Shown here: positions 9,084 through 18,710 of the stretch, one piece after another | Position numbering within the stretch: position 1 is the stretch's first letter | How the letters are laid out: every line of letters starts with the position of its first letter | Assembly: GCA_945919795.1 (NCBI GenBank) | Contig: CAMEJJ010000009.1 | Span: 1 to 64,000, forward strand | Reading direction: 5' to 3' | From: an uncultured Lachnospiraceae bacterium | GTDB taxonomy: Bacteria; Bacillota; Clostridia; Lachnospirales; Lachnospiraceae | DNA length: 64,000 nt | The notes under the pieces: generated by a model | Databases searched by the model: none | Told to the model about the DNA's origin: nothing | The model's input: the letters and a program-made list of their open reading frames with translations, nothing else | Program-made: the position numbers and the translations under genes

Positions 9084-9542
9084 TCAGGACGCCAGTATCC
9101 AATGTACCAGATCCCTGTAAAACTGTACGGCTTCAGCCAGCTCATGTGCATCCGGATGCCCCTTTTGAATACCACCCATTAAGGCAAATATTCCAAAAGT
9201 ATCCCATCCTTTACATCCGTATTGATCAATGATGAGAGCGTTTTTATTCTCTGCAATCTTTTCTATGGCAGAATAACCTTCCTTACTACCATATGTACTG
9301 ATAAAAAACACTTTTTTGTCTTCCGGTAAATTCTCTCTGGCGAAATCCAATACACTTCGATGAAACTTTCCAAAATAGACTCCCGATGCAAAGCCGATGA
9401 CATCATACTCTGACAAATCCGCAAACTTTATTTTTGTCGCATCTATCAAATCAACCACATATTCATTTGCAATTGCATCAACCACCTTTTTGGTATTCCC
9501 ATGATGAACCGATGCATACACAATCGCAGTTTTTACATACAT
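9084..9542 (-). CDS. flavodoxin-domain protein
   Basis: A 152-residue protein with the flavodoxin FMN-binding P-loop near the start (YASVHHGNTKKV), a second loop FASGVYFGKFH, and a third, ISTYGSKEGYS, matching the three FMN contacts of the family. The length is typical of single-domain flavodoxins, which carry low-potential electrons. It precedes the LytTR-PAS gene with a 79-bp gap, so the two may be co-transcribed and linked to redox sensing. The C-terminal part resembles flavodoxins of unknown partner in Lachnospiraceae. Confidence 0.85.
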   Translation of the reverse strand: MYVKTAIVYASVHHGNTKKVVDAIANEYVVDLIDATKIKFADLSEYDVIGFASGVYFGKFHRSVLDFARENLPEDKKVFFISTYGSKEGYSAIEKIAENKNALIIDQYGCKGWDTFGIFALMGGIQKGHPDAHELAEAVQFYRDLVHWILAS

Positions 9543-9781
9543 TTTGCTATAGCTTCCTTCTCTAACACTTATATAGTTTCAGATGTCTGGATGCAACCAA
9601 ACTTTCATGGATAATTTCACCATTTTTATTAGTGTACCATATTTGTGTCCATAATACGATACCCAATATTCACCTAAATGACCAAATTTTTTTATAAAAA
9701 CTGTCCATTGTAACTAAACATACTTATATACTATGATTTAAAATCTTCAACTACGGAAACACAGATAACACAAATAAGCCA

Positions 9782-9811
9782 TTGACAAATAGCATATCTA
9801 ATGTATAGAAT
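9782..9811 (+). promoter_or_regulatory. promoter for antisense RNA
   Basis: Plus-strand TTGACA at 9782 and TAGAAT at 9806 are separated by 18 bp. The transcript would start near 9818 and run into the bidirectional hairpin at 9884-9934. Confidence 0.6.
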
Positions 9812-9817
9812 AATGAA

Positions 9818-9934
9818 TATAGAAATATAAAAGGTGCTGACCGTATTGCAGAACGGTTACCCTGAAATCAAATTATTTTAGCAAAGCAAAAGTAATCGTT
9901 ATTCCATGGCAGTGGACGATTACTTTTTTGCTTT
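9818..9934 (+). ncRNA. candidate antisense RNA (antitoxin) of par-like locus
   Basis: The RNA would run from the plus-strand promoter to the hairpin that also ends the toxin message. Its 5' end can fold a small hairpin (ACCGT/ACGGT) and contains ACCGTATT, complementary with one G-U pair to AGUACGGU in the 5' leader of the toxin RNA on the other strand. The two RNAs overlap across the terminator and the last codons of the toxin. This is the layout of par of pAD1 (RNA I/RNA II). Confidence 0.6.
9884..9934. terminator. bidirectional terminator shared by toxin and antisense RNA
   Basis: Long inverted repeat: AAAGCAAAAGTAATCGT pairs with ACGATTACTTTTTTGCTTT around a 15-base loop, with A/T runs on both sides. 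It overlaps the last codons of the small toxin gene. Confidence 0.8.
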
Positions 9935-10018
9935 ATTAATATCTTTTCCAAGCATATATCCAGCCCCACTGCAAATTGCGATAAGAGCAAATAATGCTTC
10001 ATAACTCAAAGTTATCAT
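9920..10018 (-). CDS. 32-aa hydrophobic peptide, candidate type I toxin
   Basis: A small gene of 33 codons starting with ATG at 10018, with an AAAGGA ribosome site upstream. The peptide has a charged start, one hydrophobic helix (ALFALIAICSGAGYMLG) and a basic tail ending NKAKK, as in short membrane-acting type I toxins (Fst or holin-like families). It sits behind a perfect consensus promoter and a leader that can fold, and a convergent RNA covers its 3' end. I cannot confirm the family by search, but size, charge pattern and gene arrangement agree. Its length equals that of the second candidate at 22927-23025. Confidence 0.65.
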   Translation of the reverse strand: MITLSYEALFALIAICSGAGYMLGKDINKAKK

Positions 10019-10132
10019 TAGCAAAACTTTCCTTTCTGAAACATCGGCACAATTTACCATCTATGTAAACCAGGCTTATACTCCCAGATTGGAACGCAAC
10101 CGTCCTACCGTACTTTGGTAGCACCTAAATTT

Positions 10133-10161
10133 ATTATATGTGCATTACAGAATATTGTCAA
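10133..10161 (-). promoter_or_regulatory. perfect consensus promoter for the small toxin message
   Basis: On the minus strand TTGACA (10161-10156) and TATAAT (10138-10133) are separated by exactly 17 bp. The message would begin near 10126, leaving a leader of about 108 bases with a CTACC/GGTAG hairpin at its 5' end. Confidence 0.8.
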
Positions 10162-10213
10162 TAAATGTCCAGTATTTTGATATGATCAACATCCGGCATT
10201 TTTAATGCATCCG

Positions 10214-11119
10214 TTATAATACATACGGCGTGATCTGATAGACGTAATAATTGAGCCAATTGCTATATAAATTGTTGCTATGGCTTCTCCACTGCAGATG
10301 AGGTTTTTGTGTCGGATCATCATTCGGAAAATAATTCTTAGGCACCTGGATGTCCAGTCCTTTCTTTTTATCACGGAAATATTCTTCCTGCAGAGTCAGA
10401 CGATCGTATTCGGAATGACCCATGACAAAAAACTGCTTTCCTTCTCCTGCCATCACAAGATAAACACCGGCTTCCTCCGATTCTGCCAATACCGTCAAGG
10501 CTTCACAGGCATGGATATCTTCACTTTTGACCTCTGTATGACGGCTATGGGGTGCCATGAAATAATCATCAAAGCCTCTGACAATCGGGATTTTACGGTT
10601 CATTACTTTATGTTCATATACGCCAAAAACTTTCTTTGGCAGAATGTGCTTTTGTAATCCGTAGTGATAATATAATCCTGCCTGTGCTCCCCAACAAATA
10701 TGAAAAGTCGATGTCACATTGGTCTTTGACCATTCCATAACCTCACATAGTTCTTCCCAATAGTCCACTTCTTCATATTCCATATGTTCCACGGGAGCTC
10801 CCGTAATAATCAGTCCGTCAAATTTTTTCCATTTGATGTCATCAAAGGATTCATAAAAGCGATTTAAATGATTCGCAGAAGTATTTAAGGAAATATGACT
10901 TTTCATATTTAAAAAAGTCACATCAATCTGCAGTGGTGTATTGGACAATGCTCTTAATAACTGTAATTCTGTATCCTGCTTGACCGGCATCAGATTGAGA
11001 ATCACAATCTGAAGTGGTCTGATATCCTGATTAATGGCACGAAATTCGTCCATGACAAATATATTTTCATTTTCCAAAATCTCCTTTGCAGGGAGATCGC
11101 TTTGTGTTCTGATTGGCAT
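10214..11119 (-). CDS. metA: homoserine O-acetyltransferase (MetA/HTA type)
   Basis: A 301-residue protein with the MetA glutamine-amidotransferase-like fold. The catalytic cysteine is Cys142 in [10 protein letters not shown], and the catalytic His235 and Glu237 are in MGHSEYDR. Residue 111 is glutamate (GAPVE). In characterised MetA enzymes Glu111 selects acetyl-CoA and Gly111 selects succinyl-CoA, so the predicted reaction makes O-acetyl-homoserine for methionine synthesis. The start [11 protein letters not shown] is standard for the family. No SAM riboswitch or T-box was seen in the 240 bp upstream. It appears monocistronic. Confidence 0.95.
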   Translation of the reverse strand: MPIRTQSDLPAKEILENENIFVMDEFRAINQDIRPLQIVILNLMPVKQDTELQLLRALSNTPLQIDVTFLNMKSHISLNTSANHLNRFYESFDDIKWKKFDGLIITGAPVEHMEYEEVDYWEELCEVMEWSKTNVTSTFHICWGAQAGLYYHYGLQKHILPKKVFGVYEHKVMNRKIPIVRGFDDYFMAPHSRHTEVKSEDIHACEALTVLAESEEAGVYLVMAGEGKQFFVMGHSEYDRLTLQEEYFRDKKKGLDIQVPKNYFPNDDPTQKPHLQWRSHSNNLYSNWLNYYVYQITPYVL

Positions 11120-11362
11120 GATAAAACCTTCTTTTCTATGAATAAATCTGTAATTAAGCTAAAAATATTGAGGCAAAGAATACTCTACCCACGATACACA
11201 ACTTTTCTTATCATATCATCTTTTGCTAACTACGTAAAGTTACATAAAGATATGGAAACCTTATAAAGATATGAAAAACTCATCAGTAATTTACTCATCA
11301 ACATTTTCCAAATATATAGATAAAAAATCCAGACATTCCTTATCAATATTACTTCTACAAAA

Positions 11363-13351
11363 TTACTTTTCCAGCATGGAAATAAACTCCTCTTCCGAAA
11401 TAATCGGAATTCCAAGTTCTTTGGCTTTTTTGTTTTTACCGGAAGTCGATGTCACATCATTATTGATCAGGTAATTGGTCTTGGATGAAACACTGCCTGC
11501 AACCTTACCACCTTTTTGTTCAATCACATCTTTTACCTCATTCCGGTTTGCGTAATGATAAACATTGCCGGTAATGACAAATGTCATGCCTGCAAAAATC
11601 TGTTCTTCATTATTTTGTTCCGGTTCTTCAATCTGCAGTTCTTCCAAAAGCTCCAATGCATTTTGGGATTTCTTCTCGTCTGCAAAATAAGAAATAATTC
11701 CCTCGGCAAGAACTTCTCCAATGCCATCAACTTCCGATAACTCTCCCATTGTGGCAGACTTTATCTTTTCAAAGTCATATTGAAATGCTTTACAAAGCAC
11801 TTTGGCATTGGCAACTCCAATTCCTGCTATCCCGATTGCATATAAATATCGGGGGAGCGTGGTATTTCTTGCCTGCTTTAGTGCCGCCATCAAATTTTGG
11901 AACGACTTTTCACCAAAGCCATCCATTTCCGTAATTTCTTTTTCAAATCTGTTTAATCGGAAAATGTCGGCAAAACTGTGAATAAATCCTTTTGCAATAA
12001 ATTTCTCCAGTGTCGCCTCACTCAGTCCGTCAATATTGAGAGCATCCCGGCTTACCATCAATGTAAAAGATTTTATCTTTTTAGCTTCACACTCAGGGTT
12101 AGGACAAACCAGTGTTTTTGTGTCATTTTCCTGACAAATCTGTGTTGCTTTCCCACATACCGGACAAGTTTTTGGAATCTGTATTTTCCTGCTTCTTGTC
12201 AGATTTTCCGCAATCTGTGGAATAATCATGTTTGCTTTATATACCGTAATCTGATCCCCAATCCCCAATTCCAGTTCTTCCATAATGCTCAGATTGTGAA
12301 CACTCGCCCTGCTGACGGTCGTTCCTTCCAACTGAACCGGTTCAAAAATGGCAACCGGATTGATTAATCCCGTCCTGCTTGGACTCCATTCGATTTCAAG
12401 TAAGGTAGTCAAAGCTGTTTCATCTGCCCATTTAAATGCTATAGAATCGCGGGGAAATTTAGCAGTTCGTCCCAATGATTCCCCGTATGCAAGATCGCAC
12501 AATGTTAAAACCAGTCCATCCGAAGGAACATCATAATCCACAATCTTTTTTGCAAACTGCTCAATCGTATCCATAATGGTATCGGAATTTACGCGGTAAT
12601 ATTCTACCACATCAAATCCCTGCTCTTTTAAAAATAAAAACTGATTTTCTCTGTCATTTTTAAAATCGACTGCCGCACCATCCGTTCCTATGGCATCAAC
12701 CAGGTTAAAAGCAAACAGACGCACATTTCTTTTGGAAGTAATCTCATTATTTAATTGTCTGACCGAACCACTGCATAGATTGCGTGGATTTTTGTATTTG
12801 GCCTCTGCATCTGCAATCTGTGCATTTACTTTTTCAAAATCAGAATACGTAATGACTGCCTCTCCACGCAAAATCAATCTTCCTTCAAATGCAATTTTAT
12901 GCGGAATGTTTTTGAAAACTCTGGCATTGTTGGTAATAACTTCACCTATTTCCCCATTTCCGCGTGTAACCGCTTTTTGCAGGGATCCGTTTTCATATGT
13001 AAGAACAATGGTAAGACCATCCAGCTTCCAGGAAAGCAGTGCTTCTTTCCCATTTAACCAATCGCGCAGTTCTTCTCTGCTTTTGGTCTTTGCCAGAGAA
13101 AGCATCGGCTTTTCATGGCGTTCTTTGGGCAATTCGTCCACCGCTTCGAATCCGACATGAATAGTCGGACTGTTAGACAAAACAACACCGGTTTCTTCTT
13201 CTAACAAAACCAGCTCATCATACAAAGCATCGTATTCATAATTACTCATGATTTCCATATCCTTTGCATAGTAAGCATAGGCTGCCTTATTTAAAACATC
13301 AATCAATTCCTTCATTCGTTCTGTTTTACTCTGATCCACTTTACTCATCAT
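11363..13351 (-). CDS. ligA: NAD-dependent DNA ligase
   Basis: A 662-residue ligase that joins nicks using NAD. The order is domain Ia (AAYAYYAKD), adenylation domain with catalytic lysine in SWKLDGLTIV near residue 117, OB fold, four-cysteine zinc finger (CPVCG ... CPNPEC, about 400-420), helix-hairpin-helix region (AIGIAGIGVANAK; EVDGIGEVLAEGI) and a C-terminal BRCT domain (GMTFVITGNVYHY). Length is normal. GAGGGAAAGA precedes the double ATG start. An 80-bp gap separates it from the upstream pseudouridine synthase gene, so they may share a transcript. Confidence 0.96.
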   Translation of the reverse strand: MMSKVDQSKTERMKELIDVLNKAAYAYYAKDMEIMSNYEYDALYDELVLLEEETGVVLSNSPTIHVGFEAVDELPKERHEKPMLSLAKTKSREELRDWLNGKEALLSWKLDGLTIVLTYENGSLQKAVTRGNGEIGEVITNNARVFKNIPHKIAFEGRLILRGEAVITYSDFEKVNAQIADAEAKYKNPRNLCSGSVRQLNNEITSKRNVRLFAFNLVDAIGTDGAAVDFKNDRENQFLFLKEQGFDVVEYYRVNSDTIMDTIEQFAKKIVDYDVPSDGLVLTLCDLAYGESLGRTAKFPRDSIAFKWADETALTTLLEIEWSPSRTGLINPVAIFEPVQLEGTTVSRASVHNLSIMEELELGIGDQITVYKANMIIPQIAENLTRSRKIQIPKTCPVCGKATQICQENDTKTLVCPNPECEAKKIKSFTLMVSRDALNIDGLSEATLEKFIAKGFIHSFADIFRLNRFEKEITEMDGFGEKSFQNLMAALKQARNTTLPRYLYAIGIAGIGVANAKVLCKAFQYDFEKIKSATMGELSEVDGIGEVLAEGIISYFADEKKSQNALELLEELQIEEPEQNNEEQIFAGMTFVITGNVYHYANRNEVKDVIEQKGGKVAGSVSSKTNYLINNDVTSTSGKNKKAKELGIPIISEEEFISMLEK

Positions 13352-13431
13352 TCTTTCCCTCTATTTACCTAATTTAAGAATATTATCTTTTTTTCTTGCA
13401 ACTGTTCAGAAATCAATTTACAGATTTGTAG

Positions 13432-14241
13432 CTAAGCTTGAAGCCCGGCTTCTGCATAAAGCATACTCAGTTCCTCACCGATTACCACACGATATTCTCC
13501 GGGCTTTAGTTTCCCTAATTCCACATTTGCCACTCGTACTCTCTTTAACGAAAGCACTTCCTGCCCAGTTGCCTCACACATGCGTCGAATCTGCCGATTC
13601 AATCCCTGGGTAAGAACAATCCGAAAGGTTCTCTTGCCCACAGCTTCTATTCTGCATGGTCTGGTGGTCTGTTCAAGTTCTTTTAAATAAATCCCATTCG
13701 CCATTTTACTTAGAAAATCATCCGTGATATCCTTTTTGACTTTTACGACATACTCCTTTTCATGGCGGTTTGCTCCACGCATCAGTTTATCAATCAAATT
13801 ACCGTCATTTGTCATTAATAAAAGACCTTCCGAATCCTTATCCAGACGACCGGCATATGTAATCCGCACAGAAAATTGCAATTGATCAGACACCAGTTTA
13901 TCCGCATGCCTGTCTTTTTGAGAACAGACAACGCCAACTGGCTTATAATATGCCAAAACGACCTTATCTTGTTTCCCACCGACAACTTTATGATTACAGA
14001 TGACCTCATCATTTGGAAAAACACGGTCTCCTGCTTTTGCCACAGTGCCATTTACATAAACCACACCTTTTTCAATCAGTTGGTCCGCTTCACGTCTGGA
14101 ACAAATCCCTGCCTGCGCAAGATATTTATTGAGACGGATACCCGAAAGCGAAGCATCTTTTTCTTCAAATTGTTTTTGATTTTTTATATTATTATTTATT
14201 TTATTATTTTTTCTACTCATATTATTCTGTAAAAAACACAC
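13432..14241 (-). CDS. RsuA/RluB/RluF-family pseudouridine synthase
   Basis: About 262-269 residues. A basic N-terminal tail leads into an S4 RNA-binding domain (RLNKYLAQAGICSRREAD). The catalytic domain has the essential aspartate in AGRLDKDSEGLL and the motif RRMCEATGQEV near the C-terminus. The enzyme isomerises uridine to pseudouridine in ribosomal RNA. The sequence looks closest to the RluF branch (23S rRNA), but the target base cannot be fixed from sequence alone. The first codon is GTG at 14241; an ATG at 14220 is an equally possible start, and neither has a strong ribosome site. Confidence 0.9.
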   Translation of the reverse strand: MCFLQNNMSRKNNKINNNIKNQKQFEEKDASLSGIRLNKYLAQAGICSRREADQLIEKGVVYVNGTVAKAGDRVFPNDEVICNHKVVGGKQDKVVLAYYKPVGVVCSQKDRHADKLVSDQLQFSVRITYAGRLDKDSEGLLLMTNDGNLIDKLMRGANRHEKEYVVKVKKDITDDFLSKMANGIYLKELEQTTRPCRIEAVGKRTFRIVLTQGLNRQIRRMCEATGQEVLSLKRVRVANVELGKLKPGEYRVVIGEELSMLYAEAGLQA

Positions 14242-14470
14242 ACTATTTTAATCATTTAAAGTTATAACAACAATGTAAAGAATCATAGATGTAAAAAAGC
14301 ATAAAGGAATTGGGGTAATTTCTTAGCCTATTATTACCATTATAGTTGAATCGAACAATTATTTCCAGCATAAAACACGTACACATAACAAATACTAAGT
14401 AATGTTTACAAAAGGAGTTTTCTTTTTTCTAACCTTGTGTATACAACTGTCAAGGAAAGGAGGAGGTTTC

Positions 14471-14680
14471 ATGAGAAACAGAGCAATTGATGCGATTATT
14501 CTGACGCTCGTTATCATTGGAGCAATCAACTGGGGACTAATCGGATTTTTCGGTTTCAATCTGGTTTCCGCGGTTTTTGGCAGCATGACATGGGTTTCCC
14601 GCATTATATACGCACTTGTGGGACTGGGCGGTTTATATTTAATCAGCTTTTATGGAAATCTGGGAGAAGAAGAGGCCTAA
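14471..14680 (+). CDS. DUF378 small membrane protein
   Basis: A 69-residue protein with two membrane helices (about residues 7-32 and 44-63) joined by a short loop containing FGFNLVSAVFG. The phrase GAINWGLIGF is the hallmark of DUF378 proteins. The ATG at 14471 is preceded by AAAGGAGGAGG, one of the strongest ribosome sites in the window, so the longer frame starting at 14402 is rejected. Function unknown. It is on the plus strand between two minus-strand genes and has its own terminator. Confidence 0.9.
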   Translation: MRNRAIDAIILTLVIIGAINWGLIGFFGFNLVSAVFGSMTWVSRIIYALVGLGGLYLISFYGNLGEEEA

Positions 14681-14724
14681 AAAAAACGGATGACAGAACC
14701 ATAAAATCTGCCATCCGTTTTTTA
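14681..14724. terminator. bidirectional terminator
   Basis: AAAAAACGGATG and CATCCGTTTTTT pair, with CAGA/TCTG extending the stem. It serves the DUF378 gene on the plus strand and the aldolase-like gene on the minus strand. Confidence 0.85.
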
Positions 14725-14749
14725 TGATATTTATTCTACACCCTTTTCA

Positions 14750-15730
14750 TTATTCCATATCCATAAGTTCCTGCATCAGACGGTTATAGTCCGTGCGTTT
14801 ATCTTTGATAAACTTTATCGCAGTCGAAGGATGACTGTTTAAAATACCGGTCAAAAGATAAGGAATATCATACCCCCATACAGCGCCTTCTTTTTTGATT
14901 TTTAAAATATGCTTTTCCACGACTTGTATAATCGGTCTTACATTGTATTTTGGATTTTTTAGGAAAGTCAACAAAGATTCCATATAGCAGTTGCCTGCAC
15001 CGCGTCCCATACCGCTCACCGTAGCATCCAACAGGCAGACACCGTTTCTGATAGCCTCAATGGTGTTAGCAAATGCTAACTGTTGGTTGTTGTGTGTATG
15101 GATACCGACAATTTTCCCATGCTCTTCTGCAATTTTTACATATTTCTGTGCAAATTTTGTAATTTGCTCAGGATAAAAATAGCCAAAGCTGTCTACCAGA
15201 TAAATGATATCAACACTGCTGTTTGCAAGAAGTTCCAATCCGGCTTCTAAGTCATCACTGTTTACTTTGGAAACTGCCATGATATTGACTGTAACCTCAT
15301 AACCCTTTTTCTTAAAATCCTCAATCATCTCAATCGCTGCTGGAATCTGATGAATATAGGTTGCCACGCGGATCATGTCAATCACGCTTTCACTCTTCGG
15401 AAGAATATCGTTTTTGTAATCACATCGTCCGACATCGGCCATTACAGATATTTTCAAAGGCGAATCATTTTCGCCGACAATAGCACGTATATCTTCTTCA
15501 TTACAGAATTTCCATTTTCCAAACTCTTTCGGATCAAAAATTTCTTTTGATGCCTTATAGCCAAATTCCATATAGTCAACGCCGGCTTTGATATTTGCTT
15601 CGTATAAATCTTTTACAAATTCATCGGTAAATCCAAAATTATTAACCAGTCCGCCATCTCTTAAGGTACAATCCAGAACCTTCAAATCCGGGCTGTAATT
15701 CATAAGAGTTCTTTCTTTTGCTTTGCTCAT
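14750..15730 (-). CDS. DRE-TIM (HMG-CoA lyase-like) aldolase domain protein
   Basis: A 326-residue TIM barrel of the DRE-TIM metallolyase superfamily. The metal and base motif DCTLRDGG is near residue 20, the second-metal motif GIHTHNNQQ near 210, and the glycine loop GMGRGAGN near 243. It resembles the catalytic domain of isopropylmalate synthase and 4-hydroxy-2-oxovalerate aldolase but lacks their C-terminal regulatory regions. The substrate is unknown; related stand-alone proteins occur beside polysaccharide genes in some genomes. GGAGGATTTATC precedes the ATG. It lies 94 bp after trpA on the same strand and may be read through from the trp operon. Confidence 0.85.
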   Translation of the reverse strand: MSKAKERTLMNYSPDLKVLDCTLRDGGLVNNFGFTDEFVKDLYEANIKAGVDYMEFGYKASKEIFDPKEFGKWKFCNEEDIRAIVGENDSPLKISVMADVGRCDYKNDILPKSESVIDMIRVATYIHQIPAAIEMIEDFKKKGYEVTVNIMAVSKVNSDDLEAGLELLANSSVDIIYLVDSFGYFYPEQITKFAQKYVKIAEEHGKIVGIHTHNNQQLAFANTIEAIRNGVCLLDATVSGMGRGAGNCYMESLLTFLKNPKYNVRPIIQVVEKHILKIKKEGAVWGYDIPYLLTGILNSHPSTAIKFIKDKRTDYNRLMQELMDME

Positions 15731-15824
15731 GATAAATCCTCCATAATTTGTCGCTTTAAACTACTAAACTTTAAATCGCTAAAGCGTTATTATCATACAA
15801 CAAAGTAAATAAAATGTCAACAAA

Positions 15825-16607
15825 TCATTTCTCCGCTCTTTTTACGGCTTCTTTCATGGATTTGACATACTCTGCCACAAAACGAGGTGCTTCTTTTCCA
15901 TGTTTTGCTACTAACTTTACAATCGCAGATCCTACTATGGCACCATCGGATACGGCAGCCATTTTTTCTGCCTGCTCGGGCGTAGCAATTCCAAAACCGA
16001 TGGCTACCGGAGTGTCTGTTACTTCTTTTACAAGTTTTACAATACTGCTAATATCGGTTGTAATCTCCTGTCTGACACCGGTAACTCCCATCGAAGATAC
16101 GCAATAGACAAAGCCTTTGGCATCTTTTGCAATCATCTTTATCCGGTCATTGGAGGTGGGAGCAACCATGGTAATTAAATCAATACCATAGGATTCACAA
16201 ACTCCGGAAAACTCTTCTTTTTCCTCGTATGGAACATCCGGCACAATAATGCCGTCAATGCCACATTCCACACAACGTTGCATAAACTTTTCACTACCAT
16301 ATTTGAAAATGGCGTTGGCATAAGTCAGATATACAAGCGGAACAGTAACGCGCTCTCTTGCTTTTTTTACGGTATCAAACAATCTATCGGTCGTACATCC
16401 TGCAGCGAGAGCTCTCTCATTTGCTTCCTGAATTACCGGACCTTCTGCAATCGGATCAGAAAACGGAATCCCGATTTCAATTAAATCCGCTCCGGCATCT
16501 TCCATGGCATACAATAATTTTTCCGTCGTATCAAGGGTCGGATCTCCACCGGTTACAAACGCAATAAATGCTTTTTTGTTTTCAAAGGCTTTTGCAATTC
16601 TACTCAT
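15825..16607 (-). CDS. trpA: tryptophan synthase alpha subunit
   Basis: 260 residues from the ATG at 16607, which has AGGGGGGTTG upstream and overlaps the trpB stop by eight bases. The longer frame starting at 16658 would run inside trpB. Catalytic Glu is in [11 protein letters not shown] near 49 and Asp in [11 protein letters not shown]; the phosphate-binding end GFGIATPEQ and GSAIVKL are present. It splits indole-3-glycerol phosphate and passes indole to TrpB. Last gene of the trp operon. Confidence 0.96.
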   Translation of the reverse strand: MSRIAKAFENKKAFIAFVTGGDPTLDTTEKLLYAMEDAGADLIEIGIPFSDPIAEGPVIQEANERALAAGCTTDRLFDTVKKARERVTVPLVYLTYANAIFKYGSEKFMQRCVECGIDGIIVPDVPYEEKEEFSGVCESYGIDLITMVAPTSNDRIKMIAKDAKGFVYCVSSMGVTGVRQEITTDISSIVKLVKEVTDTPVAIGFGIATPEQAEKMAAVSDGAIVGSAIVKLVAKHGKEAPRFVAEYVKSMKEAVKRAEK

Positions 16608-17784
16608 ATAATTCAACCCCCCTATATCTGGCAATGGCTGCCACATCTTTATCTCCACGACCGGAAACCGTACATACGATAATCTGATCGCTTGTCATAG
16701 TCTTTGCAATTTTCATTACATGTGCAATTGCATGTGCACTTTCAATAGCCGGAATGATACCTTCGGTTCTGGATAAGTATTCAAATGCAGCAACCGCTTC
16801 TTCATCCGTAACCGGCACATACTCAGCCCTTTTTGTCTCATGAAGCATGGCGTGCTCCGGTCCAATACCGGGATAGTCAAGTCCTGCTGAAATTGAGTAA
16901 ACCGGTGCAATCTGACCATATTCATTCTGACAGAACAGAGATTTCATTCCATGAAAAATACCAAGACTTCCGTTAGCTATAGTTGCGGCATTTTTCGGGT
17001 TATCAACGCCTAACCCTGCTGCCTCACAGCCGATTAACTGCACCTCTTTATCCGGTATAAATTCGTAAAAGGTACCCATGGCATTACTTCCGCCACCCAC
17101 ACAGGCAACAACCGCGTCCGGAAGTTTTCCTTCTTTTTCTAAAATCTGCTGTTTGATTTCCTTTCCGATGACACTCTGAAAATCGCGTACAATCGTCGGA
17201 AACGGATGCGGTCCCATGACCGAACCCAGTACATAAAGTGTATCATCCACACGGTTTGTCCACTCTCTCATTGCCTCATTCACGGCGTCTTTTAATGTCT
17301 GTGTTCCGCTTTCCACGGCATGCACCTTTGCTCCCAAAAGCTCCATACGGAATACATTTAATGCCTGACGTATGGTATCTTCTTTTCCCATAAAGATTTC
17401 GCATTCCATGCCCATAAGAGCTGCTGCCGTTGCTGTTGCAACACCGTGCTGACCTGCCCCTGTTTCTGCAATAACTCTGGTTTTTCCCATTTTCTTTGCA
17501 AGCAGTACCTGTCCCAAGACATTATTAATTTTGTGTGAGCCAGTGTGATTTAAATCTTCGCGCTTTAAATAAATCTTTGCGCCACCTAAATCCTTTGTCA
17601 TCTTTTCCGCATAATACAGTAAAGACGGTCTTCCTGCATATTCTCTTTCCAACTGATCCAGTTCTTTGATAAACTCCGGATCATTTTTGTAGTGTTCATA
17701 AGCTTCTTCTAACTCGTGTACGGCGTTCATCAATGTTTCCGGAACATATTGTCCGCCAAATTCACCAAATCTTCCTGCGCTCAT
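16600..17784 (-). CDS. trpB: tryptophan synthase beta subunit
   Basis: 394 residues. The PLP lysine is in HTGSHKINN near residue 82, the phosphate-binding glycine loop is [10 protein letters not shown] near 228, and the substrate loop is [13 protein letters not shown]. It condenses indole with serine to make tryptophan, in complex with TrpA. Length and start ([16 protein letters not shown]) are canonical for TrpB1. The 158-bp A-rich gap between trpF and trpB is long for this operon and I see no gene or clear signal in it. Confidence 0.97.
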   Translation of the reverse strand: MSAGRFGEFGGQYVPETLMNAVHELEEAYEHYKNDPEFIKELDQLEREYAGRPSLLYYAEKMTKDLGGAKIYLKREDLNHTGSHKINNVLGQVLLAKKMGKTRVIAETGAGQHGVATATAAALMGMECEIFMGKEDTIRQALNVFRMELLGAKVHAVESGTQTLKDAVNEAMREWTNRVDDTLYVLGSVMGPHPFPTIVRDFQSVIGKEIKQQILEKEGKLPDAVVACVGGGSNAMGTFYEFIPDKEVQLIGCEAAGLGVDNPKNAATIANGSLGIFHGMKSLFCQNEYGQIAPVYSISAGLDYPGIGPEHAMLHETKRAEYVPVTDEEAVAAFEYLSRTEGIIPAIESAHAIAHVMKIAKTMTSDQIIVCTVSGRGDKDVAAIARYRGVELYE

Positions 17785-17942
17785 GTTTTCTCCTTTCCTG
17801 TTTCAAAACTTTATTATTATGATTTTTAAATTTGTGTCTCTGCTATTTTATTCGCCATGAATTAACAGCTTCATTTTCTGTTTTTTCGTTTTTCGATTTC
17901 TACTCTTATTTTCTGGTTCTTATTTTTCACTTTCATCGTTTT

Positions 17943-18710
17943 TCAGTTTTTGCTACTATATCTGACCGCTTCAATCATGGCTTTGATTTTTTCTGCGTCT
18001 TTAACCCCTTCTGTTTCTACGGCAGAACTTACATCAATGCCAAAAGGTCTTTTCAATGAAATCAAACCCGAAACATTAGATAAATCAATTCCACCGGCCA
18101 AAAAGTACGGCAATCCGATTTCTTCATCATCCGGAAGATTCGCAATATCGAATGTCTGTCCACTGCCGCCGGGAATTCCTTTTACTTTAGAATCAAAGAG
18201 CAGATATTCCGGTTCACATTTCTTTGCTTCCATAATGAGTTTTCGATTGATTTCTGTCTGTTTTTCTTTCCATGCGGCATATACATTTTCATCTACTGTT
18301 TTTTCATCCGACAACTTTTCATCTGCAAGCTTTTCATCCATAGTCACATCAATACGAACAACTTTAATCAGGGGAACTCTGGATATCTCACCCTTATCCT
18401 GCGAGCCAACTTCTTTTGTCAGCTCTTCTCTTAGTTGGTTTACATAATCCAAATCTTCCTGTCCGTGTAATTGGATGATATCAATGCTTTTTTCACGCAC
18501 CAGCTTTACAATGTGCGCAATGGGCTCATTGACAAATACACCAACGGCCGGAATATCAGGATTGAGAGCTGCCTTCAGTATAGCGGCTGTCTCATCCGAT
18601 ACAAAACGCTTTGTGGCAGCAAAGACAAAGCCCACATAATCCGGTTTGAATTCGTTTACTGTATACACATCTTCGATGCGTTTTAATCCACATATTTTTA
18701 TAAGGCTCAT
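17943..18710 (-). CDS. trpF: phosphoribosylanthranilate isomerase with internal insertion
   Basis: 255 residues from the ATG at 18710 (ATGA overlap with the trpC stop). Catalytic Cys is in LIKICGLKR near residue 6, Asp in the strand before LLFDSKVKG, and the phosphate loop is FLAGGIDLSNV. The enzyme isomerises phosphoribosylanthranilate to CdRP. Typical TrpF has about 205 residues. The extra length is a charged insertion near residues 110-160 with three degenerate copies of a DEKLADEK-type repeat, placed after strand 5 (PLIKVVRID). The catalytic residues lie outside the insertion, so the enzyme is probably active. Confidence 0.92.
   Translation of the reverse strand: MSLIKICGLKRIEDVYTVNEFKPDYVGFVFAATKRFVSDETAAILKAALNPDIPAVGVFVNEPIAHIVKLVREKSIDIIQLHGQEDLDYVNQLREELTKEVGSQDKGEISRVPLIKVVRIDVTMDEKLADEKLSDEKTVDENVYAAWKEKQTEINRKLIMEAKKCEPEYLLFDSKVKGIPGGSGQTFDIANLPDDEEIGLPYFLAGGIDLSNVSGLISLKRPFGIDVSSAVETEGVKDAEKIKAMIEAVRYSSKN

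Noticed and set aside
9084-9175. LytTR frame extended to 9175 over the flavodoxin end
   Set aside because: No ribosome site, 92-bp overlap, and no LytTR homology in the extension; TTG at 9004 is far better supported.
10019-11230. SAM riboswitch for metA
   Set aside because: The upstream sequence lacks the conserved S-box blocks.
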